Origin: Leptospira borgpetersenii serovar Javanica
GTDB lineage: Bacteria > Spirochaetota > Leptospiria > Leptospirales > Leptospiraceae
Direction of reading: 5' to 3'
Assembly: GCF_003046425.1 (NCBI RefSeq)
Contig: NZ_QAJG01000008.1
Span: 1-64,000, forward strand
DNA: 64,000 bases
This document shows positions 1 through 49,784 of this stretch, one piece after another (position 1 is the stretch's first letter; each line of letters opens with the position of its first letter). The position numbers and the translations under genes are program-made. The notes beneath the pieces are model-generated. The model searched no databases. It was not told the DNA's origin and was given only the letters and a program-made list of their open reading frames with translations.

Positions 1-7423
<7,423 letters not shown>

Positions 7424-7480
7424 TGTAAAGGAACTACTCATAAATTTGACTGATTCTTCAGGTTTTTCTTATCTTTTTCC

Positions 7481-9325
<1,845 letters not shown>

Positions 9326-9495
9326 GGGTCGACTTTGTGGAACATTTATTTGCCTTTCGCCTCGGCATAATTGGTGTGGCCCGCTTTTCTTCAGTACGCC
9401 CAGCTCATTTTAAATTTAGAACCTGTGGTTACGGAGAGCCGACTGGGTATGATTGATTTTAGAAAGCTTTGCGTGAAGAAAAGTAATTCTAATTC

Positions 9496-9870
<375 letters not shown>

Positions 9871-10131
9871 GAAAATTCCTTTAAATTTTTTCCGGATAAA
9901 TTTTCTTTCTTTTTCCCGAATTACACCTTCATATTCCAAATGTATGCATTTATGAGAACATTTTTTTCAAATTCTACTATACGGACTATTCGGAAAATCC
10001 TACAGATTCACATTTAGGTTAGAAAACTGAAAGAGGATTTTCTTACTCCGATCAAGAAGAATATAAGCCTTTCTTATTTTTCTCTGAATACAAAGATAAC
10101 TTAAAATCCTCCCGTTCTATTCAAGGAATGC

Positions 10132-11444
<1,313 letters not shown>

Positions 11445-11565
11445 AGGGAAGATTCACCTCAATTTTCGACGGCAAAGCGGTGTTCTTGGAAGGATTGAAA
11501 TTTTAATTTACAACGCATCGTTTCTCTGGTACGAATCAAGAAGAAATTCTTAAATTCAAAGACAT

Positions 11566-12194
<629 letters not shown>

Positions 12195-12288
12195 AATTAG
12201 GGTAATTCTGTTTTGTTTTAAGAAATAAGATGAAATTTTATTTCTTTGTGGACGGACTTTCTTCGGGTTTTATGCCGGGAGATCCTGT

Positions 12289-13563
<1,275 letters not shown>

Positions 13564-13949
13564 TCGGAAGATTTCTGAATTTTTACGATTATACGTTTCA
13601 CTTGAACCTGTCAGACAATTAAGCGTAACTATAGTCGAATTAAGAGTCTGTTCCAAAACCTTAAAAGGAATCGGCGCAATCATTTCATAAGTTCGTAATA
13701 GAGTGTGGAAATTCCCGCAGATCGGTGATTTATGGATTTTCCAACGGATTTTATCGTTGGAACACTTTTGTAGGAGTTCCGACATCCGAGGTTTTGGGAC
13801 AAGTTCTTAGATTATAATAACTAATTTTCTTATACCGAATTTACACTCATCTAAGAATATGGGGACTCATTCGTTTTGTGAAGAATTTGCGATGATATTT
13901 CTGTCGGAGTTTTTAGATACGTTTTTTGTGAAATGAGATTTAGAAATAT
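13564..13949. other. Convergent intergenic region
   Basis: Between the dihydroorotase-like gene (+) and the GNAT gene (-). Nearly half is the 163-bp family-B element. The remainder is AT-rich with no supported gene and no clear stem plus T-run terminator. Confidence 0.6.
13644..13806. repeat. 163-bp inverted-repeat element, family B copy 1
   Basis: Non-coding element with imperfect terminal inverted repeats: GAGTCTGTTCCAAAACC at the left, and a right end reading GGTTTTGGGACAAGTTC. It is flanked by TAA and TTA. The interior (ATTCCCGCAGATCGGTGATT..., TTTTATCGTTGGAACA) matches the copy at 50853-51015, which has the same 163-bp length. It fits a MITE-like element moved by a transposase encoded elsewhere. 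It occupies the gap between two convergent genes. Confidence 0.85.
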
Positions 13950-14693
13950 TTAATATATGCTCCAATGCCTAAGAAGAGTTGACTTTTCAAAACCGAACTT
14001 TTCGTAGATGCCCTTTCCCATCTCGGTCGCGTGTAAAATAATAAATCCCGGAAATTTTTTTCGAATTTCGCCTAGCATGTGTTCTATGAGAGCGGATGCG
14101 TGACCGAAACCTCTATGGTCGCGATCGGTCGTAATCGAATATAAACCAAAGGATTTTCCGTCGTAAAAAGTCATTCCGGTCGTGGTCATTTGCCCGTTTA
14201 TAAAACCTCCGTATAATCGAAATGAGTTTTGATTCAATAATTTAAGATACAGATTTTCCCGGTCGTCGGATCTGAAAGAATCGTTTAAAATTCCCAACCA
14301 AACTTTTAGATCCTTTTTGGTTCTTATTTTTCGAATATCGAGTTCCATATTCGATTTTTTGTTAAGCGAAATAGGATCCCCTTTTAAAAACATTCCGACC
14401 TGTTCGTTACGGGAATTATACCCGAGTTCACGAATCGAGATTTCGTGAGTTCTAGTATTCAAAAAATCTAAAATATCAGGATGGAATCCCTTGTCCCTCA
14501 GATCCTCGATTTCTGAACTCAAATCGGAAAGAGATGGGTTTCCTTTGAGAATGGCTCTTGTGAACCAATGCGAATCCGGGTTCGAATAGAAGTCAAAACT
14601 TTTATAATTGAAAATCGATGCTTTTATTAATTTGGAAAGAGTCTTATGAAGTTTTACGTAGTTCTCTGTGATTTCTGCGACGGTTGGTTTCAA
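13950..14693 (-). CDS. GNAT-family N-acetyltransferase
   Basis: 247 residues. The C-terminal half holds the GNAT acetyl-CoA fold: FYDGKSFGLYSITTDRDHRG, then GFGHASALIEHMLGEI, which corresponds to the pyrophosphate-binding Q/RxxGxG/A loop, and IYEKFGFEK near the end. The N-terminal ~110 residues are not a recognised domain and may select the substrate. It is last in a minus-strand cluster after cutA and the patatin gene, five bases downstream of the patatin stop. The acceptor substrate is unknown. Confidence 0.8.
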   Translation of the reverse strand: MKPTVAEITENYVKLHKTLSKLIKASIFNYKSFDFYSNPDSHWFTRAILKGNPSLSDLSSEIEDLRDKGFHPDILDFLNTRTHEISIRELGYNSRNEQVGMFLKGDPISLNKKSNMELDIRKIRTKKDLKVWLGILNDSFRSDDRENLYLKLLNQNSFRLYGGFINGQMTTTGMTFYDGKSFGLYSITTDRDHRGFGHASALIEHMLGEIRKKFPGFIILHATEMGKGIYEKFGFEKSTLLRHWSIY

Positions 14694-14698
14694 TGGAA

Positions 14699-15532
<834 letters not shown>

Positions 15533-15556
15533 AATGTAATATTTTTTGAATATATT

Positions 15557-15877
15557 TTATTCCGCAATAACCTCGCTGAAAATCCATGAAAAATATTCCC
15601 GATTCCCTTCCAGTAAAGGAAGACTAACCACACAAGGTACGGAGTAACTATGCAAGGATTTGATCCTTAGAGTAAGTTCCGTTATGAGTTCACTTTTTGT
15701 CTTTAGGATAAGAACGGCTTCATTGTCTTCAACCAACTTTTTTTCCCAATGATAGATTGACTTTATCTTCGGAAGAATATTCGCACACGCGGCTAATCTT
15801 TCCTTTACGACTGTCTTTCCGATTTTGATAGCTTCCTTTTCGTTGCCGACTGTGACGTAAACGAGTCTAGCTTCCAT
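15557..15877 (-). CDS. cutA: CutA1 divalent-cation tolerance protein
   Basis: Small trimeric CutA-family protein of 106 residues. Hallmarks: VYVTVGNEKEAIKIGKTVV at the N-terminus, RLAACANILPKIKSIYHWEK, and HSYSVPCVVSLPLLEGNREYFSWI. The frame opens at 15901, but ATG 15877 is preceded by a strong AAGGAG site and gives the normal CutA length. The family is linked to copper tolerance in E. coli, but its biochemical role is unsettled. It heads a minus-strand cluster with the patatin and GNAT genes. Confidence 0.93.
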   Translation of the reverse strand: MEARLVYVTVGNEKEAIKIGKTVVKERLAACANILPKIKSIYHWEKKLVEDNEAVLILKTKSELITELTLRIKSLHSYSVPCVVSLPLLEGNREYFSWIFSEVIAE

Positions 15878-15910
15878 TTCATTCTCCTTAAACGCAAACA
15901 AGTAAAAATC

Positions 15911-15946
<36 letters not shown>

Positions 15947-15960
15947 GAAGTTTTTTATAG

Positions 15961-19331
<3,371 letters not shown>

Positions 19332-19342
19332 TTTGTTAACTG

Positions 19343-19368
19343 ACGCAGTACCAGATCCGGTACTGCGT
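19343..19368 (+). terminator. Probable transcription terminator hairpin
   Basis: A perfect 10-bp stem (ACGCAGTACC / GGTACTGCGT) with a six-base loop starts about 12 bases after the hydrolase stop codon. The following TGTATG is not a strong T-run, so intrinsic termination is likely but not certain; the hairpin could instead stabilise the transcript 3' end. Confidence 0.55.
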
Positions 19369-19804
19369 TGTATGAAGACCGAACCACTTCGTTTCTGTAT
19401 GAAGTAAATTTAGGATATTCTTAAAATAAAAACCATTATTTTGTTTAGAATCAGAAGGATCACAAACGCACATTTTTCCAAGTGTTCCGACAAGGATGAG
19501 ATTTTTTACTTGCAAAAAGTATAATTTTGTGATAATGGAAAATCTCCCAAGCCTTTCTTTTCTCCTCCCAAAATTAGGGAAAACTCATGCAACGCTTTCT
19601 GTAAATCATTTGCAGGTGTAAGTTTTACAGTGGATTTGTCGTAATTCCGACAGATTTATATGGAGATCCAAATACTTGTGGGTAAGGTGTAAAGTTCTAA
19701 CCACTAACATCTAAGAAATTCCTATATCCCGAGGTTTTGAAACAGACTCTTAATTCGATTTGGAATTAGTAAAAGATAATATGGAATCGATCAGATTCAT
19801 TTTA

Positions 19805-19960
19805 GAGCCCGTCTCAAAACCTAAAGAAAAATATTTTTAAACGATCCGGCAAGTTTTTTAAAAACGTGAGAGTTCCCACAGAAACCGTCGCATTGGCGGT
19901 TTTCTCCCGTCGTTTAAAATTGTAATAGTTCTTACATTCCTAAGGTTTTGAGACGGGTTC
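19805..19960. repeat. 156-bp inverted-repeat element, family A copy 1
   Basis: The ends GAGCCCGTCTCAAAACCT and AGGTTTTGAGACGGGTTC form an 18-bp near-perfect inverted repeat. TTA flanks each side, consistent with a 3-bp target duplication. The interior is nearly identical to the copy at 35281-35436 and the length is the same. It is non-coding, so mobilisation would need a transposase acting in trans. Confidence 0.88.
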
Positions 19961-20077
19961 TTATCTTGAAATTTCATCGTACCAGTGCTGTAGATCGCTT
20001 TGAAATATGCACTTTCTAAAAATTTGGAAAGACTGCGAGTTATCTTGAGCTACTCAAGCAAAATAAATTTCTTATTA

Positions 20078-20176
20078 CTGATCCCTATAAAATAGAGTAC
20101 CGTTAATTTGAGCATAAATCCCGCGTTTGATGAAGAATTTTAGACACTCTATTATGTAGAGATGAGTAGCATAGTA
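20078..20176 (+). repeat. Diverged ~100-bp repeat, copy 1
   Basis: Begins CTGATCCCTATAAAATAGAG and aligns loosely by eye with 22445-22541 (CTGATTTCTATAAAATCGAG...), sharing GAGTACCGT, the TAG.CACT block and TTATGTA. It is non-coding and partly overlaps the 3' side of the membrane-protein gene. The boundaries are approximate. Confidence 0.4.
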
Positions 20177-20199
20177 TTCTAATGTTTTAGCAACGATTC

Positions 20200-20790
<591 letters not shown>

Positions 20791-21179
20791 GGTAGGTGAT
20801 AATTTTTGAAGAGATAATTTTTGTAAATCTTTACTTTCAAGAGTTGAAAAAAAGATCGGAATTCGATTCGAAAAGTTTTTGAGTGATTTGAAAGTGGAAA
20901 GATGAAAAATTCTGAAAAGACTTCATCTTATTTTCTGTTAATAGTAATAGTTTCTTATGATTCATTTAAACTATTCTAAAGCGAAATTTTGAGGTAGACT
21001 AAAGTTCTTTGGGCCCTTTGCGGTTTTTGATATACAAAATGAGATATTTTCCCAATTTAGAATATGTGGATTGAATACAAGAGTTTTAGAATAGATTTTT
21101 TACGTACATAAAGGTGATACTTTAAGTTAGTAACTGTTATTTAAGATGAGTTCTGATAAATTCAGGAAACTCTAAAAAA
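20791..21179. other. Intergenic region, nothing recognised
   Basis: AT-rich sequence between two minus-strand membrane-protein genes. No ORF, hairpin terminator or repeat could be supported here. Confidence 0.5.
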
Positions 21180-22091
<912 letters not shown>

Positions 22092-22309
22092 TTAACAACC
22101 AATTCAAATTAAAAGGATAAAACTTTCCAATACTTTCGATAAAAATGGATTAGAAAATTTAATTTCGAGTTTGAGAATGCGAAAGATTTTTGTAATGAAT
22201 TTTCTTTTAAATAGGTTTTTAGTCCTCATTTGACTATTACTAAAGTATATCATAATCTCTTTGTGTCTATTAATAACATTATAAAGTATTTTTAAAGTGT
22301 GCTTTAATG

Positions 22310-22409
22310 GAGTTGTTGAAAAATTAATTTTCCATCCATTTCATATCTCATGAAAACGGTCGATTAAAGCAGTTTTGTTAATCTGAGTTATGAAATTTTT
22401 CAACAACTC
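22310..22409. repeat. 100-bp inverted-repeat element, family C copy 1
   Basis: The termini GAGTTGTTGAAAAATT and AATTTTTCAACAACTC form a perfect 16-bp inverted repeat around a non-coding core (TTTCAT..CATGAAA, CGATTAAAGCAGTTTTGTTAA). The same element occurs at 50782-51046, split by a family-B insertion. TAAT is found just outside both ends, offset by one base. Confidence 0.85.
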
Positions 22410-22444
22410 TAATATTGATCTTGAAGAAGTGTTTTTAGTTTGAA

Positions 22445-22541
22445 CTGATTTCTATAAAATCGAGTACCGTAAATTTTTATTCCAAGACCCTATTTCAGTG
22501 CAAAATATTAGGCACTTTTTATGTAATTCTGGGTATTATAA
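22445..22541 (+). repeat. Diverged ~100-bp repeat, copy 2
   Basis: Starts CTGATTTCTATAAAATCGAG and aligns by eye with 20078-20176 at moderate identity. It is non-coding. It could be remnants of a lost element; the limits are uncertain. Confidence 0.4.
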
Positions 22542-23079
22542 AAAATGATCTCTGAATTTCTGACGAGAACTTTCAGTAATAAGGAGTGCATCATTAAAAT
22601 CAAAAAGTAATCAAGGTCTTTCCGAATGATTGTAACTGAATTCGTCTTATGAGTATTCTCAAAGCCGTTGGACTGATTTTGTAATTTCTGATAAATCTAC
22701 AGAAAATGTTTCGATTGAAAGGCTCGGTGAAAAAATTTGAAACAATACTAAAAATGGAACCGGTTACCAATCAACAAAGCAGTTCGGGGATTGTAGAAGA
22801 GAATGTAAATGATTTTATAAAAATCGGAGTTTGAACATAAAGAATTTAAAGCGACAATGCTATTCAAGCGGATCGAGATCTCCCTCGCATTAGAGCGGAA
22901 GAAGTTTACTGCCTTCTTAATTTCGTCGATTTACAAATGCCATGTTCGAAATTGTTTTACGTTCGAAAAATGTATTAAAAAGAAGGTATCTTAAATTTGA
23001 TGGTACTTTTAAAATAAAAGCATACATTCTTATAAGATAAATTTCCAGTAAGATTGAGAAAATGGTGTTTAGCAGGGCT

Positions 23080-23116
<37 letters not shown>

Positions 23117-23231
23117 GAACTTTGGTAAATAAATAGTCCCATTTTTTCTTAAATCTGGGCTATTTCTTGGATCAACCATAAATCAAGCTGGATGCGTAAA
23201 CCTCCTATCCAAGACTTAGGTTATCACGAAC

Positions 23232-23965
23232 ATGAGTCCACAAGAGTTGGAACAAAAACTTGCTCCTTTGAGCCTGGAAGATTCCTTAGAATGGATCAAT
23301 AACGAGTACGGAGAGACTGCGGCTTTTTCCACGAGCTTAGGTCTTGAGGACCAAGTCATCACTCACGTCATATTCTCCCGAAATCTGAAAATCAGAATTT
23401 TTACTTTGGACACGGGCCGCCTTTTCAACGAAACATACGACCTTCACAAACTTACGAACGCGAGTTATAACAAAAGGATCGAAACGTATTTTCCAGACAC
23501 GGCCGCGGTTCAAAATCTAATCAATACGAAAGGTCCCGACAGTTTTTACGATTCTGTGGATAACAGAAAAGAATGCTGTTACATCCGGAAAGTAGAGCCG
23601 TTAAACCGTGCACTTGTCGGAACAAAACTTTGGATCACCGGAATTCGGTCGGAACAATCGGATTCTAGACATTCTTTGACAAAAGTGGAATTCGATTCTT
23701 CGCGTAATATTTTAAAGTATCATCCGCTTCTTGATTGGCCTTTGGAGCGCATTCAAGACTTTATCGATACGTATCGGGTTCCGACTAACGTATTACACAA
23801 GAAAGGTTTTCCTTCGATCGGATGCGCTCCTTGCACGAGAGCTGTTCAACCGGGAGAAGACATTCGCGCCGGAAGGTGGTGGTGGGAAGCGTCCAATCAA
23901 GAATGTGGACTTCACGTCGTCGACGGCAAGTTGGTCCGTCAAAAATCCGGTCCCAAAAGAGCAAT

Positions 23966-23969
<4 letters not shown>
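23232..23969 (+). CDS. cysH: Adenylylsulfate (APS) reductase, thioredoxin-dependent
   Basis: Reduces activated sulfate to sulfite. It carries four iron-sulfur cysteines: the pair in KECCYIRK (about 115-116) and CAPC (about 198-201). This marks the [4Fe-4S] APS-reductase branch rather than the cluster-free PAPS reductase of E. coli. The catalytic Cys is in the C-terminal ECGLH. The 245-residue length fits. Substrate preference for APS is inferred from the cluster cysteines and agrees with the absence of a cysC kinase gene in this operon. First gene of a six-gene operon; its stop overlaps the cysD ATG. Confidence 0.93.
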
Positions 23970-26133
<2,164 letters not shown>

Positions 26134-26136
26134 TTC

Positions 26137-27575
<1,439 letters not shown>

Positions 27576-27613
27576 CGAAACTATAAATCTGAAAAAGGAA
27601 AAAGATCCAAACC

Positions 27614-29296
<1,683 letters not shown>

Positions 29297-29307
29297 GGAT
29301 TAGAATA

Positions 29308-31323
<2,016 letters not shown>

Positions 31324-31324
31324 T

Positions 31325-33047
<1,723 letters not shown>

Positions 33048-33171
33048 AACCCGTTTAAAAATAGCCTATAATATCTTGAAATAACGTTTTGAGACAAAGT
33101 AGGATTTTGAAGTTCTAGAAATTTTAGAGTTGGTCCTAAAAATAAGATCAAAACTTTAAATTTCTTTGAGA

Positions 33172-35073
<1,902 letters not shown>

Positions 35074-35526
35074 AATGATACGGGTTCCGATCTAAATTTT
35101 AGTTTATGTTTTTCTTATGTATTTAGTCTTAACTATTTAGATTTGTAAACCGTCTCTGAAAGCGGATGATCTTCGACGTAGTAACTGCAAATCATCGACA
35201 GTAAAAGTCAACAAATACTCCCATTCAAATTATTCCGCAGTGTCGGGGTTGATGACCTTATTCTGTTAAAACTCGTCTTAGAGCCGGTCTCAAAACCTGA
35301 AGAAAAATATCTCTAGACGATCCGGCAAGTTTTTAAAAAACGTGAAAGTTTCCACAGAAACCGTCGCATTGGCGGTTTTCTCTCGTCGTTTAAAATTGTA
35401 ATAGCTCCTACATTCCTAAGGTTTTGAGACCGGCTCTTAACTGTTTGGGAAAAGGGTTGACCCAATTCGGAATCAATGTTTCTTTTTCGTGGATAAGAAG
35501 CCTGGCTTTCCGGAAATTTAAATCAT
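35074..35526. other. Intergenic region containing a family-A element
   Basis: No supported ORF. The central third is the 156-bp family-A element. The flanks are AT-rich, and the promoter for the DUF4139 gene pair is expected in the last 90 bp (TTGACC near 35457 is a possible -35 element). Confidence 0.5.
35281..35436. repeat. 156-bp inverted-repeat element, family A copy 2
   Basis: The termini GAGCCGGTCTCAAAACCT and AGGTTTTGAGACCGGCTC form a perfect 18-bp inverted repeat. TTA directly flanks each end. Same length and nearly the same interior as 19805-19960, including CCACAGAAACCGTCGCATTG. The perfect ends suggest this is the younger copy. Confidence 0.9.
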
Positions 35527-37635
<2,109 letters not shown>

Positions 37636-37636
37636 G

Positions 37637-39331
<1,695 letters not shown>

Positions 39332-39334
39332 CGT

Positions 39335-40474
39335 CTAATGAAATTCCTCTTCGTTCGAAATTCCAAGGGGGGAAGGTATTCCGACCATGTCCCAAAGTTC
39401 CAAAACTCCGATTAAAGAAGTTCGTTTTGGAATTTCAATTGTAATTGTTCCTTTACTTTCGGAAACATCAAAGCAGGAACTTTCACTGAAGATTAGATTT
39501 TCGGGAGATAGGATTCTTTTCGGGCCTAAACTTTGACGGGAAGAATTTCCTTTCTGTTTTAGATTAAACACAACGCAATTTTTAGGATTGTTCCTAGTTT
39601 TAAAGCCGAAGTCGATCGTGTAGGTAATTTTAGAATCGGATTCTTGATTTTTACGGATTTTTTCAAACCAAACCATTAAATCGCCGTTAGGTTCTCGGAG
39701 TGAATCCTTACGGTTTTTTTCAATGATGGGAACGGTTTGATTTTTAAGGGAATCAAGAGCCGTATAAAAAGAAGAATCGTCTTCGATTCCGAAATATTTT
39801 CCGTCCCCTTCTTCGGCGAGAATTTTCATCTTTCGTTCTTCATCAGGCTTCAAACCTAAGCCGAGGATATGAAATTTAAAATAGATGCCTTGTTGTTTTA
39901 ACGCTTGGAGTTCTTTTTTGGGATCGCCGTAACAACTTTCCACTCCGTCCGTGATTAGGATGATTTCGGTTTCTTTTTTTCTTTGCGAAATCAAGTTTCC
40001 CGCAATTCGAATCGATTCCGCGAGAGGAGTTGCACCCGAAGGTGTTAAGCTGAAAAGACGATTTTTGAACGTGTCGTGATTTTCCCTTTGTAAGGGTTCG
40101 TATAAACGGGAGGAAGAACAACCCGGAATTCGATTGCCGTACGCTATAAATCCTATTTCCGTTTCTGTAGGAAGAGTAGAAATATAGCGACTAACGTGTT
40201 TTTTTGCTAAATGAATTTTTTGATAAATCCCCAGATATTCGTTCATCGATCCGGAGGCGTCTACGATAAACAGTTTAGACCGTTCGTGGTTTTCGGAAGC
40301 GATGTGCGTTCCCGTTAATAGAAAAAAAAGGATAAGCCCGATAAGATTTAAGATTTTTTGTGAGTATATGCGATGTCCGATTTTTCGGTTCGTAAATTTA
40401 ATATATGAAATACCTTGAGCGTTGGAATGAGTCTCAAGAAATAAATCGAAAGCGCCTTTTGAAAAAAATCGCAT
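39335..40474 (-). CDS. VWA-domain protein, membrane or periplasmic
   Basis: 379 residues. A hydrophobic segment (ILNLIGLILFFLLTGTHIAS, about 41-60) precedes a von Willebrand A domain with an intact metal site: DASGS (Asp72), Thr in GATPLAES and Asp in ITDGVES. VWA domains bind protein partners through Mg. The C-terminal ~130 residues are not recognised. The first 40 residues look unlike a normal signal peptide n-region, so a non-ATG start nearer the hydrophobic core is possible. It is convergent with paralogue 2, three bases apart. Confidence 0.78.
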   Translation of the reverse strand: MRFFSKGAFDLFLETHSNAQGISYIKFTNRKIGHRIYSQKILNLIGLILFFLLTGTHIASENHERSKLFIVDASGSMNEYLGIYQKIHLAKKHVSRYISTLPTETEIGFIAYGNRIPGCSSSRLYEPLQRENHDTFKNRLFSLTPSGATPLAESIRIAGNLISQRKKETEIILITDGVESCYGDPKKELQALKQQGIYFKFHILGLGLKPDEERKMKILAEEGDGKYFGIEDDSSFYTALDSLKNQTVPIIEKNRKDSLREPNGDLMVWFEKIRKNQESDSKITYTIDFGFKTRNNPKNCVVFNLKQKGNSSRQSLGPKRILSPENLIFSESSCFDVSESKGTITIEIPKRTSLIGVLELWDMVGIPSPLGISNEEEFH

Positions 40475-40522
40475 GTTAGGGTTTTTATCGGACTTTCTCC
40501 GAAAAGCTATAATAGGAAAGGA

Positions 40523-43522
<3,000 letters not shown>

Positions 43523-43537
43523 TCAATTCTCCTAATG

Positions 43538-44368
43538 CTATGGGGATAATTGTTTGGCGATCACACCGTCGATATCCGGATTTTCATTGGCGCCTGGAAT
43601 CGGGAGTACAGCCAGAATCGCCTTTGCGGAAGTTAGCTTTATATATAAGAATCCGTTAGCTTGAAGTTCATTTCTTAAGGCTATGCTGCAGCCTGATCCT
43701 GAATTTCCAAAATTAACATCTCCTAAATCGAATCCATCTCCTCCTCCCTCCAAATTGAACAAAGAAACGGAGTTCATCGGATTTGTAATTTGGTTATAAT
43801 CCACATATTTCAATCCCGCAAATCGTAACCAATGTGTCGGATTATTGGAAAACACTCCGCCTTGCGTATAAGTTGGATTCCACCCGCACCAATTGTTTCG
43901 ATCGTTCCCGACTTCGACGATAATCGGTTCTAAAAAAACCGAGTTCGGACTTCCTCCAACTTGAAACGGATTTTCAAAAACGATAAAATCCATACCGATC
44001 GTATTCTGAACTTTTTTACCGTTCCAACCCAAAATCAAAGAGGCTCCTGGGCCGTTGTTATCCAAGGTAAATACATCGAGAGAACCGTTAAAATTTCCAA
44101 GTCCTAAGACCCCGTCAACCGCACAGATAGAATCTTGAAATCCGGTGCCGGTATTTGCGGGATCGCTTACGATTTCCGTTGCGTTGTATATGCCTGCTCG
44201 ATCGATTGCAAACCTGTCTTTGCAAGGTCTTGAATCGTGGGTTTGTTGTGTCTGCGCCAAAACCAACAAGCTCACGAGCGAATTAAGGTCTTCGGATGAG
44301 TTTTCCTTACATGAATAAAAAGAAAAAAGCAGAATTAGAAAACTGTAAATAAAGATGTTTTTTTTCAT
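43538..44368 (-). CDS. Lipoprotein, putative surface protein of the B12 operon
   Basis: 276 residues. Signal sequence with a spirochaetal lipobox ending FSFYSC (Cys about 20). The mature part contains SICAVDGVLGLGNFNGSLDV, LGWNGKKVQNTIGMDFIVFE with the VFENPF segment, and CSIALRNELQANGFLYIKL, a pattern I associate with secreted/cell-surface beta-rich proteins of unknown function. It lies 15 bases upstream of the ECF-S-like gene and downstream of a second lipoprotein. Its place in the riboswitch-controlled operon makes it a candidate corrinoid-binding surface protein; that is inference only. Confidence 0.7.
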   Translation of the reverse strand: MKKNIFIYSFLILLFSFYSCKENSSEDLNSLVSLLVLAQTQQTHDSRPCKDRFAIDRAGIYNATEIVSDPANTGTGFQDSICAVDGVLGLGNFNGSLDVFTLDNNGPGASLILGWNGKKVQNTIGMDFIVFENPFQVGGSPNSVFLEPIIVEVGNDRNNWCGWNPTYTQGGVFSNNPTHWLRFAGLKYVDYNQITNPMNSVSLFNLEGGGDGFDLGDVNFGNSGSGCSIALRNELQANGFLYIKLTSAKAILAVLPIPGANENPDIDGVIAKQLSP

Positions 44369-44397
44369 AATTTAAAAGATGGACTTATATTTAATTT

Positions 44398-44423
44398 ATG
44401 CGAGCGATTTGAATCGCTCGCAT
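44398..44423. terminator. Strong intercistronic hairpin in the B12 operon
   Basis: A perfect 12-bp stem (ATGCGAGCGATT / AATCGCTCGCAT) with a two-base loop sits between the two lipoprotein genes. Read on the + strand it is followed by TTTTCTT, an intrinsic-terminator shape for antisense transcription. Read on the operon (-) strand the tail is AAATTAAAT, so it would stop transcription only partly, or act as an mRNA-stability element. It may reduce expression of the downstream cob genes relative to the first lipoprotein. Confidence 0.6.
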
Positions 44424-44436
44424 TTTTCTTAAAGTT

Positions 44437-45021
<585 letters not shown>

Positions 45022-45059
45022 GTTGTTACCTCTAAATTTTTTTGTAGAAGAGGGATACG

Positions 45060-45098
45060 GATTCTAAATTTGGAATATTAAGAATTCGATTTAGAATC
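45060..45098 (-). promoter_or_regulatory. Leader inverted repeat between riboswitch and first gene
   Basis: A perfect 10-bp inverted repeat (GATTCTAAAT / ATTTAGAATC, 19-base spacer) lies in the untranslated leader, about 40 bases before the first gene of the operon. It has no T-run. It could be part of the expression platform or an RNA-processing site; the assignment is tentative. Confidence 0.35.
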
Positions 45099-45148
45099 GG
45101 TTCTAAGCGAAAATGGATTTTTTAATGGATATTTCCGCTCGGACCCCT

Positions 45149-45185
<37 letters not shown>

Positions 45186-45194
45186 AAAATATGC

Positions 45195-45355
<161 letters not shown>

Positions 45356-45467
45356 TTTCCAAGCAAGGATTTTTCTGAGAGTTTGAGTGAAAAGGGATTT
45401 CAAGAAAGTACTTTCAAAATCTTTTCTACAAAACCAATTTTTAACCGAAAATAAAAAATGGAACACA

Positions 45468-46834
<1,367 letters not shown>

Positions 46835-47009
46835 ATGAAGCGTGTCTTCTTTTATCGCTTCAGTTTAAAATATTCAAGGTTAAGAGGAAGCGGATTACTT
46901 TGTTGTCTTATCGGGCGTACAAACGAACATGAAAAGAAGATTTTCTACACGATTTTTTCTGATGGAAAATTTGTATTTCGAGTTAGAGCTTCTGCCGTTA
47001 TTTTGATTC

Positions 47010-47666
47010 TTAAAAAAGATAGATTTTTTGAATCTTTTGTTTTAGATAGAACGTTTTGTTAGCTGGATCGTATTCCGGAATAGAGGGATTCTTTTCCACA
47101 CAAAATTTGATCCCACGAAAAGAATGTTTGAATCCGTATCTTATGCATAAATAAAGTTCTTTCTCAACGCCCCATTTCGCATATTCTCCCGATATATCCG
47201 CCGCTTTTCCATAGACATCTATCACTTCTTGTAATGTACTTTTTCCTAATACGATTCCTTTGGAGGTAATTGCCAAAAAGGGAGGTTGTATTCCTATTTG
47301 GCGTATGTTTTCTCTGTAATCGTCGAAAATAAAGGAAAGTCCCAGAGATTCATAGTGTATTTCTACGTCTTCAAAATTGAAGTGGTTCCTGGCATACTGA
47401 TTTCCAAATTTAGATTCCACCTCTGTAAATCGAGTTTTATCTATAACTAGTTCTAAAATTCCAACTCCCTCTTTGATCGTTACAATTGATGAATTGAGAA
47501 CGTTAGTATGTTTTCGTTTTTCTGGAATTTTTTCCTCTTGAATATTCTGTTTTTTTAATCCTTCAACTATGTAGATTCGTTTATCAAAATTGTTGTAGTT
47601 GGTTGCACAACCGAATCCGAACAAAAATAGGGTCCATGCAAATTTTGGAATGTTCCATGGGTTCAT
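47010..47666 (-). CDS. Hypothetical lipoprotein
   Basis: 218 residues. The short signal sequence ends in the lipobox-like LFGFGC (Cys about 20). The mature domain has [20 protein letters not shown], a pattern seen in small SmpA/BamE-like or DUF-type lipoproteins in which a short motif precedes a two-helix/beta unit, but I cannot assign a family. ATG 47666 is preceded by AAGGAG at a rather long spacing. It converges with the amine oxidase gene; 175 bp between them holds no supported gene. Confidence 0.7.
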   Translation of the reverse strand: MNPWNIPKFAWTLFLFGFGCATNYNNFDKRIYIVEGLKKQNIQEEKIPEKRKHTNVLNSSIVTIKEGVGILELVIDKTRFTEVESKFGNQYARNHFNFEDVEIHYESLGLSFIFDDYRENIRQIGIQPPFLAITSKGIVLGKSTLQEVIDVYGKAADISGEYAKWGVEKELYLCIRYGFKHSFRGIKFCVEKNPSIPEYDPANKTFYLKQKIQKIYLF

Positions 47667-47959
47667 GAATATAAAGGCTCCTTTTTACAACGATATGGGC
47701 TCGGTGTAAAAAAACTAGTGTCTGTCTAAAAATTAAGAAATGCGGAAGCTTCCAGGAAATCAAAGTTGTCGTTATTAAAACCATTGCTGTTCGAATGTGG
47801 GAATTCATACAAAACTGCTCACAAAAAACACCTTAAAGTCGCAAAATAAATATAGAGAAACATTGTCTGTGAGAGTCCCGCTGATTTTTTTCCGGAAAAA
47901 TCGACTTTAAAAAAACGAATCATCAACTTTGCGTTAAGTAGATATGATTTCATTTTAAA

Positions 47960-49783
<1,824 letters not shown>

Positions 49784-49784
49784 A

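Larger units (their letters stand above)
19332..20199. other. Gene-poor region with repeat elements
   Basis: About 870 bp with no supported gene. It contains the terminator-like hairpin (19343-19368), a worn right end of a family-B-like element ending near 19752 (CCGAGGTTTTGAAACAGACTC), a complete 156-bp family-A element (19805-19960), and one copy of a diverged ~100-bp repeat (about 20078-20176). It looks like a graveyard of small mobile sequences. Confidence 0.6.

Noticed and set aside
23161..23231. Riboswitch before cysH suggested by CTTGGAT/ATCCAAG pairing
   Set aside because: Only seven base pairs with a 34-base loop and no conserved riboswitch core; kept only as a note on the intergenic feature.
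23822..23965. Upstream extension of cysD inside cysH
   Set aside because: The extra residues are not CysD-like; the ATGA overlap at 23966 gives the family-length protein.
46835..47062. 75-residue ORF on the plus strand after the amine oxidase
   Set aside because: No ribosome site or family resemblance, and its end overlaps the convergent lipoprotein gene.
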